Assembly (NCBI GenBank): GCA_036874045.1 | Contig: CM072345.1 | Span: 1,381,501-1,445,500, forward strand | Reading direction: 5' to 3' | DNA length: 64,000 nt | DNA from: Cymodocea nodosa | Lineage: Eukaryota; Streptophyta; Magnoliopsida; Alismatales; Cymodoceaceae | Shown: in pieces, positions 35,578-47,331 of the stretch | Layout: each line of letters opens with the position of its first letter | Position numbering within the stretch: position 1 is the first letter of the stretch | Program-made: the position numbers and the translations under genes | Notes under the pieces: model-generated | What the model was told of the DNA's origin: nothing | What the model saw: only the letters and a program-made list of their open reading frames with translations | Databases searched by the model: none

Positions 35578-36351
35578 ATGCTTAAGAAATTTAATTTTAA
35601 TGATACAAGGATTCGTGGAACTCCTATGAGTACTACTTTAAAGTTAGATATTGATGACATAGGAAAATCTATAGATCAAAGAAAATACAGAAGTATGATT
35701 GGTTCTTTACTTTATTTGACTGCTAGTAGACCTGATATTATGTTTGCTGTGTGTGTTTGTGCTAGATTTCAATCTAATCCTAAAGAATCACACTTAATTG
35801 CAATTAAAAGAATATTTAGATATATACAAGGAACTAAAAATTTCAGACTATATTATTCTAAGGATAGTTCAATAGATCTTATAGGATATACTGATGTTGA
35901 TTATGCAGGATCTAAATTTGATAGAAAGAGTACCAGTGGCACATGTCAATTATTGGGAAATAATTTGATGTCATGGTTTAGTAAAAAGCAAAATTGTGTA
36001 GCATTTTCTAATACAGAAGCTGAATATGTTGCTGCTGCACTGTGTTGCACTCAGATTCTGTGGATAAGGCAAACTTTAGAAGATTTTGGATTATCTTATA
36101 TTACAATTGAGATTTATTGTGACAGTAGTTCTGCAATAAATCTTTCCAAAAATCCTGTATTACATTTAAGAGCAAAGCATATAGAGGTTAGACATCTTTT
36201 TCTAAGAGATAACGTAATTAAAGGAAAAATTAAATTAGAATTTGTGTCTAGTAAAAATCAATTAGCTAATATATTTACAAAACCTCTAAATGAAAATACA
36301 TTCTGCAACATTAGATTAAATTTAGGTATTTGTAGGCTATGTGATGTGTAA
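35578..36351 (+). CDS. Copia RNase H and RT C-terminus, open frame of a deleted pol
   Basis: A 257-residue frame without stops. It opens with KKFNFNDTRIRGTPMSTTL and YRSMIGSLLYLTASRPDI, the connection region after RT in SIRE elements. RNase H follows: GYTDVDYAGS, RKSTSGTCQLLG, SNTEAEYVAA (catalytic Asp and Glu), YCDSSSAINL, RAKHIEVRHLFLRD, and an end with LANIFTKPL. RT active-site motifs and integrase are missing upstream, so this is the surviving tail of pol and not an independent gene. Confidence 0.88.
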   Translation: MLKKFNFNDTRIRGTPMSTTLKLDIDDIGKSIDQRKYRSMIGSLLYLTASRPDIMFAVCVCARFQSNPKESHLIAIKRIFRYIQGTKNFRLYYSKDSSIDLIGYTDVDYAGSKFDRKSTSGTCQLLGNNLMSWFSKKQNCVAFSNTEAEYVAAALCCTQILWIRQTLEDFGLSYITIEIYCDSSSAINLSKNPVLHLRAKHIEVRHLFLRDNVIKGKIKLEFVSSKNQLANIFTKPLNENTFCNIRLNLGICRLCDV

Positions 36352-37938
36352 AATGCTTAAACTCCACATAAAAAGATAAATATTATTGATGATGTTGTTC
36401 ACCTCATAGATATTATATACTTATTATAAATATCTAAAGTAATATCTAAACTGCTACTTAAGATACTATGTATTTATTGTAAAATAATAGTAGTATCTTA
36501 TTGATTTTAAGTAGTTTATCAATTTTAATGGTTTTTACGATTTTAAGTGGAAATGTAAATGAAAAACATTAAATACTTCTGACATTCTAAAATTTTGATT
36601 AAATGTTTTCTTTGAATCAAGGAAAATGCATATGATCATGCATAAATTTGACTTAATTGATTAAACTTGTAGAATAAGTTATATGTAACTCATCTTAAAC
36701 TGTTAATCAAAAGTATAAGCTTATTGAAATTGATTCATATTCTCAGTACAATCATAGAAGTAAAAATTGTATGAGATTTGTGTTTTATTGCATCTGTATT
36801 AATGGAATACATATATACTGTGCTTAAAATGAAAAGTGCTTACAAAGTGAAAATCTTTGAGAGTTTATTGACCAGTTTGATCACGAGCCTTTTGTACTTG
36901 AGCAAATAGGTATGTAAGGATTGTTGTCCTGAAAAAGGATTCTTTAAATCTGACAACCTAAGGTCCTGATCAGATATGGGATTCTTGACTGAAAGTTCAT
37001 TACACGGGTACATTAGAAAGCTCTTGTATGATTCAAGCTTTTCAAATTAACTTTTAATGAAAATTATCAATATTTACTGTTTTGGAAAGAAAAGTTGTTT
37101 CATTAATTACAGATATCTTTGAATCGCATATAATTTCTACCAATATGACTGTTGATTTATTGAATCAACATCAGTACCTTTGAAAACGTTTACTTGAGAT
37201 ACATTCTTTTATTCTCCTTGAATTAATCTCATTGAGTTCAAAGTTGTGTTTTGATTCATATACAGTAGGAATTGATTCTGGAAATCATTTTTGATGATGT
37301 CAGGATAATAGAAGTCTCTGAAAAGAAAATTTAAAAGTATAGTTATACTTAACATCTATTGTCACTACAAGTATATTTTGTATTTTGATTGAATATATTT
37401 GAAGTATATTTGTAGGGGGAGGATTAACATTGTCGAAAACAGATTAATATAATTTAGAATACAAATCTTAGTTAATCTAAATTACTGTCCTCTTAAAATC
37501 TTGATGAAATAACTAAAAAAGTCAAATAAACTATTTTAGATTCAAAAGACAAAATGTTCAAAAAGTTTACAATGTTCTCAAGATAATGTTAAGTTTAGCA
37601 TATGTGTGGTTTTCGGAATGTTTCAGTTGGAAGCATCCGAAAATTGTTTTAAGTGTACTAACTAGATGTTATGTTAGATAAGGAAACATGTAAAACTACC
37701 TCTAAACAGCGTTTTACTCGTTAGGTTAGTTAACTCAACGAGTTGTACTTGAATATTTCGAGTATTTTGATTGAATAAACTTTATTCAATATTTATTTAA
37801 TTTCTAAACCTAACTTCTCTTCACGTTGAGTTATACGCCTAAAAACCCTATTTAAACACTCATTACATGGGGACTTAGGTTATTTGTAAACTTTGTCAAG
37901 AAAATCTTTCCCACTTGTTGTTGTTACAACCTACGACG
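36352..37938 (+). other. Copia non-coding region homologous to the 3' tail of the gypsy elements
   Basis: Roughly 36400-37500 follows, in the same order, the non-coding tail of A (about 42950-44200) and B (about 27950-29180). It has the 200-base core at 36859-37057, a TTTGTAGGGGGAGGATTAA purine run near 37410, and AAATCTTAGTTAATCTAA. After it come a hairpin-like CTCGTTAGGTTAGTTAACTC segment near 37720, a TATA-like CTATTTAAAC at 37848-37857, and the TPD start codon. Homologous non-coding DNA in two retrotransposon superfamilies is unusual. Confidence 0.75.
36859..37057 (+). repeat. Conserved non-coding core, copy in the copia element
   Basis: Starts GAGAGTTTATTGACC and ends CAAATTAACTTTTAA. 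Keeps the TTTGATCACGAG, ATAG|GTATGTAAGGATTG, GGGTACATTAGAAAGCTCTTG and GATTCAAGCTT landmarks of the gypsy copies, with TTTGATCA and TGATCAGA arms that could still pair with a G-U. Confidence 0.78.
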
Positions 37939-40204
37939 ATGGTCTCCAAGTTCTACAAAGGTCGTGGCAGAGGAAAAGGCAAAAGCAGAAGAGATGCAAA
38001 AGGAAAAGAAATAGAGAATGATGAAGTTCCTCGTACTTGTTCAAGAAAATATTTCGAGTGGACAAAAGGTTAGCAGAAATTTATAGTGAATATTTCTTTC
38101 TTGAAGGTATACTAAATGAAGTTAGACAAGAACTTCAAAATACTGATGCAAATATTGTATATATGGGTATTCATAGTAAATTTGATAGAGAATACAGAAT
38201 GAAGTGTGCTGAGATTGCATTTTTGGAACAATATGCAAAATATTTGGAAAAAGGTGTAGGTTCATCAAATAGAACTCCTCAAACTCCTATAAATGGTACA
38301 AGACTACATGCATTTGAGGAAGAGCATGAATCAGCTATCTCTACTCCTTTATATTCAAAACAAGTAGAATCAGATATTGTTGTAGACAAAACAAAAGTCG
38401 ACAGTCTTCGAAAGGCCGTCGCAATAGAAAGTGCCTTAGAAGAATTAAAGCAGAAAACTTTTATGGAGCAATTTGAAAAGAAAACAGCAATACTTGAAAA
38501 GGAGAAACAAAAATGTTATAGAAGAAGAAAAGTCAGAAAAATTATGTCTAAGGAAACAAAGTCTATTGAAAAAGAAAAATCAGATGAAAATTTATTTCCA
38601 AAGGACAATGTATATCTAGACATTGTACCGTATTGTGCATCTGATAAACTCATCAGTTCTGAGCATACTGAAACTAATGAAGATAATGAGACTTTATTTT
38701 CCCTTGCTAGAAAACTTGCTAGAAATCCAAGTCAAATATGAGCTCAAGTTTTTCTATTAGTACAAGTCCTGATGATGCAGATATTGACAAATCAGAGTAT
38801 CAGGCACCTGCCAGCGAACAAGTTATTGCAAATATAATTGACAATATTGAAGTAATAACTAGTTCACAAGCTGAATTGTCTAGAGTAGTAGATATTGAAA
38901 ATGTTAAGGCTCTAGAAGAGCTAAAAGTTAACCAGCCTTCTACAGAATCTATAGAAGCAGAGTCTAAGAATTCACAACATGAATCAATGGAATTATCTGT
39001 TAAACAAAATGAACAATTACAGACAGATACACCGGTTGTAGAATTTGTGGAAAAATTGAACTCTGAACATTCTATAGAGACTGAATAGATGAATGTTGAG
39101 CATATTGACAATGTTCCTAACACTGTTGAAGCTGAAGAATCAAACTTACCTGAGCAGCTTCAAGATAATATTTTGGAAGAGGAACAACATGACATTCATT
39201 TTGAAGAAGAGGTTCTTGAAGATGAATTAAACTCTGAATCACGGCTTCAGGTATCACCTTCTTTGTGTACAATATTAAACATTCAAGGTAATGCAATTCA
39301 TTTTAGATCTGAAGAAGCATTACAGAAATACAATAATTTAATTACATGTCAGATTCTGCAAGCTCGTCCAATAAAATTCAGAAATTTGATGGAAATAAGA
39401 GATCTGTTTGAGTTTCAAGGCCTCATTAAATTCTTGCTAGTAGGAATGAAATGGAAGCAATACACAGAGCTTATTGCAGCTTTTTATAGCAATCTAGACA
39501 AGAATGGAAATTTTTTGAAAACTCAAATAAATGAATAAGAGTTTATATTGTCTCTTGAGTTAATTTTTGAAGTTTTAGGATTAAAGAATGAAGGTGTTGT
39601 TGTTACCAACAGATTTGACATGATAAGACAACTGGAATGGAACATTCAGTCTTTATCAAAAATTCCAGATTTATATTCTAAAATGAGATTAATGGAAAAT
39701 CTGAATGCAAAGGCAAGGTTTATTGCAAATATATTGCATGCAAATTTATTTCAGAGAGTTGGACACAATTTGGAAGTCAGTAGAAGCTGTTTATATGCAA
39801 CTTATGGCTTGCTGAATAGAATTCAAATAAATTGGTTTGATGTTTTTATGTCTCAACTACAACATATGAGTTCAAAGTTATTTTATGGTGATGCTGTATG
39901 TAGAATCCTTGCAAGCCAATTGACTTTATCCAACTGGCCCTCTGAAACTAAAGGCATGAGAGCATTTAGTGTCAAAGATTTGCAAAAATTCCAGGCCATG
40001 CATAAACCTCAATGACAACAACAACAACAACCTGATATAGACCATATACAACAACAACAATAAAGTTATTCAGTTCAAGCAGAACAGCAAACCCAGTTAC
40101 CTCTTGACTTAGATGCAGTGCTTAACGACATCAGAAATGATATTAGGCATCTAGGAGATAAAATATGTAATGCTATAAGTGATATACTAAGGAGGGGTCG
40201 ATAA
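37939..40204 (+). pseudogene. TPD ORF of the copia element
   Basis: ATG at 37939 opens a basic, Gly-rich N-terminus (MVSKFYKGRGRGKGKS). Frameshifts near 38035 and 38738 and stops at 39086, 39536 and 40012 break the frame. After a long charged region, the conserved domain at about 39330-39990 has IRDLFEFQGLIKFLL, AAFYSNLDKNG, EVLGLKNEG, ENLNAKARFIANIL, LLNRIQINWFDVF and KLFYGDAV, clearly homologous to the gypsy copies. A CAA-rich (Gln) run follows. It occupies the env-like position of SIRE elements. Function unknown. Confidence 0.78.
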
Positions 40205-40682
40205 CTATTTTTTGTTTGTTTCTGAATACAAAATGTAATGTTTGTATTACTTGTTTGATTTTTTGAACAATATATTTTTCTGTAAATGTGTTCAATTATT
40301 ATTCTTGTTTACAGAAATCGTTGTTGTAATTCTCTTATATATATATATTCTCTGTAATTATCTTTTTGATTAATGACAAAAAGGGGGAGAAATATTATAA
40401 AAAGATGATTATGATCTTAATTGCATATATATATTATAAAAGGAGATGCTATTTAATGGTTATTGTAATCTGACAAATGATAATTAGAAAACTGATACTT
40501 ATATAATTATTGACATCTGAGAGTTTTAGTTCTGAGAGGTAAAATTTACACAAACAATAGAAATAAGCTTAAGTGAACTTAAGTCAACAAACTTGTTTGT
40601 TGAATTAAAAGTTAACCCAACGAAGGTGCTTTGTTGAGTTAAACATATTTAATAATTGATTTAATATGGTTTTGTCATCATC

Positions 40683-40696
40683 AAAAAGGGGAAGAT
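40683..40696 (+). other. Polypurine tract of the copia element
   Basis: AAAAAGGGGAAGAT immediately precedes the 3' LTR at 40697, the expected site for priming plus-strand DNA. Confidence 0.8.
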
Positions 40697-42449
40697 TGTT
40701 GAGTATTTTTGTTTTGATGATGTGTACTGAATGAAAATAATCATATTTGCTCAATTACTATTGCTTGTGAAAAGAAATTAAAATCATCAATTAATACAAA
40801 AAAAGCTTATTGATATAAATACTTGTCTGTATTGGATCTGAAGTTAATAACTAGTCGTTTTGTTGCATTAATTTCTCATTTAGCTAAACGTTAAGTTAAC
40901 GTGTGTTTTTATTGAAAAGCATGATATGTTTTAAAGTTATATCTTCTGTATCATGAACAGTGCACATTTAGACAACTCGTTAAGTTAGAGTTTTGTTTGT
41001 ATTGAGGTCACGTGAGAACTCATTAAGTTAGAGGCTTAAAGGTTAAAATAGGTCACGTGATAACTCGTTAAGTTAGTGAGTAAAAGAAGAGACGAACTCG
41101 TTAAGTTAGTGTTATACACGTGGTGAAATTATAAGTTACGAATGTTGTATTGTATCACGTGAGGTGCACATGTTTAACTCGTTAAGTTAACATAACTAAA
41201 CGCGTTGAGTTGCTATATTGAACACTAAGGCAACGCATTAGGTTAGCCTTATAAACTTAAGTTGTTATTTTTACACGTGGTAAAATTCTTATTATAAAAA
41301 CATTTGTATATTACTGAATCAGTGAGTTAAAGTTTTTCGAAGACTTACAGTCGTAACTATCCGAAAGGTAACTTAAGTCATGTTTTCAGGTCTTGACACG
41401 TGTCTCACTAGTTTTATAATATAAAGAGTTTTCGGTGACTTACATCTATAACTATCCGAAACTTAAACTGTTTTCGGTGAGTTATCGTTTAACCTTCTAA
41501 AGGAAAGGTTAATCTGGTTCGTTGAGTTAGCATAACACCACAGACTTAGTTTGTTGAGTTAGCTACAGTACTTGTCACGTGAAATGGCATATAAGGAACT
41601 CATTAAGTTAGAAACATTAAGTTATATATATATACTTGTGTTACTCGTTTAGTTAACATTAAAGTAACGACTTCTTATTACACTAATGAAAAATTTTTGG
41701 ACGAGAAAGTTTATTTTGCAGGAAATTTTTTAGAGATCCAAGATTGATGATTAAAGGAAATTCGAAATATAAACGTGGGTTAGAACGTGTGTTTCGATGA
41801 AGGAAAAAAAAAAGACGTGGAGAAGTGGAAAACTGGTAGTGATTAAACGTGAAGGATATGCATGAAATGAAGATATAGTATAAAAGGCATAGAGTTCTCG
41901 TTGATCAAACCATCCTTGCACACAAAATGAAAAATCTTTTCAAGGATCAAACCATCCCTACACACCAAAAGAAAAATCTTTTTTAGGGATCAAAAACACC
42001 TCTTCGGGCAAAATCTCTCAAGTGGAAGAAAATTCAGTGAAGCATAAAAGGTAAGATTTTCGTCATTGAAGATTTGAAGTATTAGAAGAAAGCAAATTCG
42101 GTGAAGCATAAAAAGACAAGATATTCGTCACTGAAGAATTGTTGAAGAAGAAAGAAGAAGAAGAAGAAGAAAGATCTCAAATAGGGAGAAATATTTTAAA
42201 TTTCGTAAATTAGTTTTCTCTGTTTATAGTTATGAAATTGTACAGATGAAACATGGTATCAAAATATAATTGCATCTACAATTTCTGAGGAGAATTGAAT
42301 TGTATATTGTAATTGAAACCTTGAATAAAAATGATTTTATGAAAACAATGTCTTGACTTATTTTTTGAGTTTTAAAGTTTCAATTATATTTTAGAAAATA
42401 TTAAAAATACACAATTCACCCCCCTCTTGTGTAGCCATATGATCCTACA
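40697..42449 (+). repeat. 3' LTR of the copia element
   Basis: Aligns end to end with 31737-33490, ending GATCCTACA and followed by the TGCTA target repeat. Differences are mostly transitions. It keeps the repeated AACTCGTTAAGTTAG motifs and the TATAAAAGG box. Confidence 0.9.
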
Positions 42450-42454
42450 TGCTA

Positions 42455-44208
42455 CTACTTTTCAATCATGTTTTTAAACTATGATTCTGTGCTTTTAATG
42501 TTGTGTGTATTCTGTAATTTCTTAATTTTAGTTTAATAAAAAAAAAAACAAAATATCAATCTAGTTTGTTGGTATTTGTTCTGGGAAACCAACTGGCTTG
42601 CTTGTGAGCCACCAAAGGCTTAGGAGCTTGGGTTCCACACAAGACACTTATTTAACAAGTTAAATTGTTATGTTGTTATATACTTTGCTTTTATGTGTGA
42701 ATGAAAAGTTTTTCAGAATCAAAAATTAGAAGATATTGAAGGAGATACAAAAGGACGGGGTATGTAATTGATTACTTATCCTGAATTTACATTTCAACTA
42801 AGTTCGTTGAGTTAGATGCTAAGTCAATGAAATAATATTCATGTCTGCTATAATTACTATATTTATTGTAAAATCTTTTACATTGAGGACAATGCAAAAT
42901 GTAGGTATGGGGGGGAGGTAATTAAAGTAACAACCATGTAATTTTGTTAATTAAAGGATTATAATGGTACTGCAAAAGTTCTATTTGCGAAAATTGAAAA
43001 TTTTTTGAACAAGAATTTGTTGTAACTATCCGATATTTGAAACTATAAAATTTTTAAGAACTGTGACTACTTGAACATTATATTTATAATCTTATATAAG
43101 ATGCTACAAATTTTATTATTCATACAAATCTAGATATAGTATCTTATGTTGTTGCTAAATTTTATGAGTTTAACAATTTCACGATTTTAAAATGAAATCA
43201 GAATGCTTAACTGAAACTCAGTAATTATCTGAAATCCTGAAAGAGCTGAAATGTTGATTTTTGGATTAAATGAAATACATATGATCAAGGGTACATTTAA
43301 TTTGATTGATTAAACTTGTAGAATGATTTATGTGTAGAGCTTATTAAACTACAGAAAAGTATGAGCTTATTGACATGGATTCATATTTTCAGTAAATAAT
43401 AGAAGTAGGACTATATGAGGTTTGTGTTTTATTGCATCTGTATTAATGAAATACATACTTATTTCTGGAGAAAAAAAAACTTTAAGAGTTTATTGACTTG
43501 TTTGATCACGAGTCTTTTGTACTTGAGTAGATAGGTATGTAAGGATTGTTGACTTGAAAAATGACTCTTTAAATCTGGCAACCTAAGATCCTGATCAGAT
43601 ATGGGATTGTTGACTGAAAGCTTGATACATGGGTACACTAGAAAGCTCTTGTATGATTCAAGCTTGTCAAATTAACTTTTAAAGTACAAATATGAATATA
43701 CTGTTTTGAAAAGATACAAGTGTTTTGTGAAATACAGATATCTTTTGAATCGAGTATATGTTCTGTTATCTAAAATTGCTAAAGTATGAATCTAGAATAG
43801 ACTTTTGAAGTTTTTATTTGAGATACAATTCTTTATTCTATTTGTCTTAATCATATTGAATTGGATTGTGTTTTGATTCATATGTACTTGAAATTTATTT
43901 TGGAAATCATATTGGGAAATTCTAGATGACAGATGTTGAAAAGAAAAACAAGTGATAATATAATTAACACCTATGTGATGCTTCTATATTTTGTATGTAA
44001 TTTACATATATTCTAAGTACATTTGCAGGTTGAAGAGGAGAAAACAAAGTTAAAACAGATTACTGAAACATACAGAAAATCTATATAGTAATCTAATTTA
44101 TTACTTTGAAGAAGAACTAGGTGAAGAATTAATTCTAGCACTTTAGAATAACCAACTAATTAGAGCTTAGTTTGCTAAGGGACTAGCAAAATTTAAGTAT
44201 AGGGGAAG
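42455..44208 (+). other. Element A: last F-box codons and 3' non-coding tail
   Basis: Resumes with TACTTTTCAATCATG, the end of the F-box ORF (TAA at 42475-42477). It then matches the tail of B: GGCTTGCTTGTGAGCC near 42596, CATTGAGGACAATGC with GGTATGGGGGGGAGG near 42904, the conserved core at 43484-43683, and a terminal purine tract AGGGGAAG before the 3' LTR. An extra GTTCGTTGAGTTAG motif occurs near 42800. Confidence 0.75.
43484..43683 (+). repeat. Conserved non-coding core, copy in element A
   Basis: Third copy of the 200-base core (see 28488-28686). It shares CCTGATCAGATATGGGATT with the copia copy, where B has CTTGATCAAATCTGGGATT. So the copia copy is not simply closer to one part of B, and the three diverged separately. 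Confidence 0.75.
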
Positions 44209-45045
44209 TGTTTAGAATGAAAAGGTACATAATATTAATGGTTAAATGATGGTTAATTACATAATATTTAGTTTATCATATGAGAATTAAGCCATTATGT
44301 TATAATTGCACTATTATATGCTTTAATGAAAGAATCTGCATAATTTCAGGGAATTAATGTTAATTTAGTACATTTTTGAACTGTCGGTAAGTTGCTGGTT
44401 TTTAATTCTTAAGTATCTGAATTGTCTAGTATTTCGGAGAGTTATATTGCAGGTACATAGTAACAACTCGTTGAGTTAGTGAGTGCAAACTGTAAGTTAT
44501 ATATCTGAACTCGTTAAGTTAGAATGATGCACGTGTTGAATTTAAATGCTTTAGTATATCACATGAGATGCACATGTTTAACTCGTTAAGTTAGCATAAC
44601 CGTACGCGTTGAGTTACATGAATACACATTAAGGTAACGCGTTATGTTAGAAGCTTATTTCTTTATTGCACGTGTTTTATAATTAAATCAATGAAGTAAG
44701 TCCGTTAAGTTATCTATAACTCCACGGACCATATATTTTCTAATATGCCACTATAGCAGTTACAGAAACATGACATTTGAAGGAAGACCATGATTACACA
44801 TATCACGTAGGAATTTACTCGTGGAATGAAGAAGAAATCACCATCGTTGATATGAATGAAGGAAATCTAACCGATCAATTAAGCGAGAGCAATTACTATT
44901 GTAAGAAATATAAAAGACGTAGAAAAAAATGTGTGAAAAGTGTGTTGGAGAACCGCGCTAACTGTAGGCAACATCAGAAGTTCCCTGAAGCTCCACACCA
45001 ACACCAATACCAACACCAACACCACCATCACCAACAATCGGAGGT
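44209..45045 (+). repeat. 3' LTR of element A, first part
   Basis: Starts TGTTTAGAATGAAAAGG after the purine tract and aligns with 6979-7815. Ends in the target repeat GAGGT (45041-45045), where an inverted solo LTR is inserted. The frame 44777-45052 is the counterpart of 7547-7771 and not a gene. Confidence 0.88.
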
Positions 45046-47331
45046 TGTTTGATTACCCAGCACGACACCAGAAAATCTGATTGGATTTCCAACAACGCAC
45101 TAGAAAAACTTAGATTTGTTAACTTCTATTTTTACGTAGTTAATTTATCTTTATTCCTATTCTATTTTTTTATATAAAAGTAAACAAACAACCTTTAATA
45201 CAAATTTGATATTAATTCCAATTTATATTTTAACTGCAAGTGCACAATGTATATTGTATTAGTGTGCAAGTACAGGTCGATCCCATAGGGAATTGCTTAA
45301 GAATTGAGAACTGTTCTGTTTATTAACAGTCAAATTTATATCTTCAATAAGCCCTTTGTTGAGTTACAATTAACTCAACGGACAAAGTTTGTTGAGTTAT
45401 GGCTAACTCAATGGACTAACCTCATGGACTTAAGTTAACTCCACGAGCTTGTCTTTTCTTTTTAATACTGCTATTTACAGAGGAATTCGTCCAACAATTT
45501 GGCAGTTCCACAAATTGTAAATAACATCAATTAAGCTATTTAATGTTAGTAAACACTGGATTTATCATTAAGCAATACTAACATTCAGATAATTCAAACA
45601 GTAACCATTAAAATCTTTAAGTCTTTTGAACGAACCAATTTCAGTAAACTGTAAAACTAAAACAAACATAAATCAATCATAACACTCACAGGGATAATAT
45701 TAATCACGATACAACACAAACAATACAACACTCAAATACAAAATAGAATCACATATAAGTTGTTTTTGGTATTTTTGTTTTAATATGAACATGGAAATGG
45801 GTGAAAGGTGAAATATAAAGTAATCTCAATTGACAGTAAATACTTCCATCACAACATATGACGCGGTTACACCATTGAAAATTAAACCACTTACAATTCT
45901 GTCTCCTCTCCCTATAGAATCGCAAGTCCAGAATTGCAAGATGATCTCCTCTTTAGCATACATGCATCAACCCGAAGCCAAGGTTAGAAGCTTTACGATC
46001 TCCTGAGATATGAGTCAGCACTTGGTGAAAATGGCTTCCCTTCCCACGACGCGATCACTCCTCACAGTGGTTGTCAAGCACTGTGTTTGGCTCGGAATCA
46101 ACCCGACATCAGGAAAGTATCCTCACAGATCTCCGATGGTTGGTGATTATGGTGGTAAGGATGGTTGGTGTGGTACTTCAGAGAATTGTCGACACTACCT
46201 GCAGAAAGCTCGGTGCTCCTCCTTTCTACACACTGGTCATACCCATCGATCACACACCCTTACTTCTTTTTCTTCTTTTCTTTTATATTTCTTCAGTGGT
46301 AACTACTTCTGCTTGAATGGTTGGTTGAATTTCCTTCATTCATATCAATGACGATGCTTTCTTCTCCCTATGCGATACGTGCAATCGTGGTTTTTCTTCC
46401 AACTGTCCTGTTTCTGCAATCGCTACAGTGACATATTAGAAAATAAACAGTCTGTGGAGTTACAGATAACTCAACAGACTTTCCTCGTTGATTTAACTAT
46501 AAAACATGTGCATAACTTTAACTATCCGATGCTCAGGTGCATTTCAAATACTTACAACTTAACTATCTGATGCCCAGATGCATTTCAGATACTTATAAAT
46601 TTAACTATTCGATGCCTAGATGCATTTCGGATAGTTACAAATAACTCACCGATATATAACTTAAGTAAATCTACCAAATCTCGACACGTGTCAGCAACAG
46701 TTTAATAATAAAAGAAACATTTCGGAGAGTTACAGGTCTAACTATCCGATGCTCAGATGCATTTCGGATAGTTATAAATAACTCACCGAAAATCCACTTA
46801 ATTCACTTTCCCAGAACATGACACGTGTCCACAACTATTTTATAAATAAAAGGAGATTTCAGAGAGTTACACATATAGCTATCCGATGCTCAGCTACAAT
46901 TTCGGATAGTTATAGATAACTCACCGAAAGTTCACTTAAGTCATGCATTATAGTTTCGACACGTGTACTTTAGGAAATAATAAACTATTCATTTAAAACA
47001 TAACTATTCGGTAGTTTAAAACATAACTATCCGATACATGTTCGGTATGTTAAACATAACTGTCCGAAATATGTTCGGTATGTTAAATGTAACTGTCCGA
47101 AATATCAGAAAATTCGGATACGTAAAAATTTCACAGCCTGCAACTTACCGACAGTTCAGAAATGTACTAAATTAACATTAATTCCCCCAATTTAAGCAAA
47201 TTCTTTAATTAAAGCTTATAACAATGCAATTATAATATAATGACTTAATTCTCATATGATAAGCTAAATATTATGCAATTAACCATCATTTAACTATTAA
47301 TAATATGCACTTTTTCATTCTAAATAGAGGT
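45041..47331 (-). mobile_element. Inverted solo LTR inside the 3' LTR of element A, target duplication GAGGT
   Basis: The LTR is 45046-47326 (2281 bp), flanked by GAGGT at 45041-45045 and 47327-47331. On the minus strand it starts TATTTAGAATGAAAAAG (TGTTTAG with one change) and ends GGTAATCAAACA. It belongs to the long-LTR subfamily: three ACACGTGT-containing tandem units of about 135-144 bp at roughly 46680-46970. Near its 3' end it has two primer-site-like sequences about 30 bases apart. The plus-strand frame 46010-46351 is antisense LTR sequence. Confidence 0.88.

Larger units (their letters stand above)
31737..42449 (+). mobile_element. SIRE-type Ty1/copia element nested in A, internally deleted
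   Basis: LTRs of 1754 and 1753 bp (31737-33490 and 40697-42449), TG...CA ends, perfect target repeats TGCTA at 31732-31736 and 42450-42454. The primer site is TGGTATCAGAGC (initiator tRNA-Met). The internal part keeps the gag C-terminal region, protease, RNase H and an extra TPD ORF, but lacks the gag capsid, integrase and most of RT. It interrupts the last codons of the F-box ORF of A. LTR divergence in a sampled stretch is about 3 percent by eye, so it is younger than A. It is non-autonomous. Confidence 0.9.
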
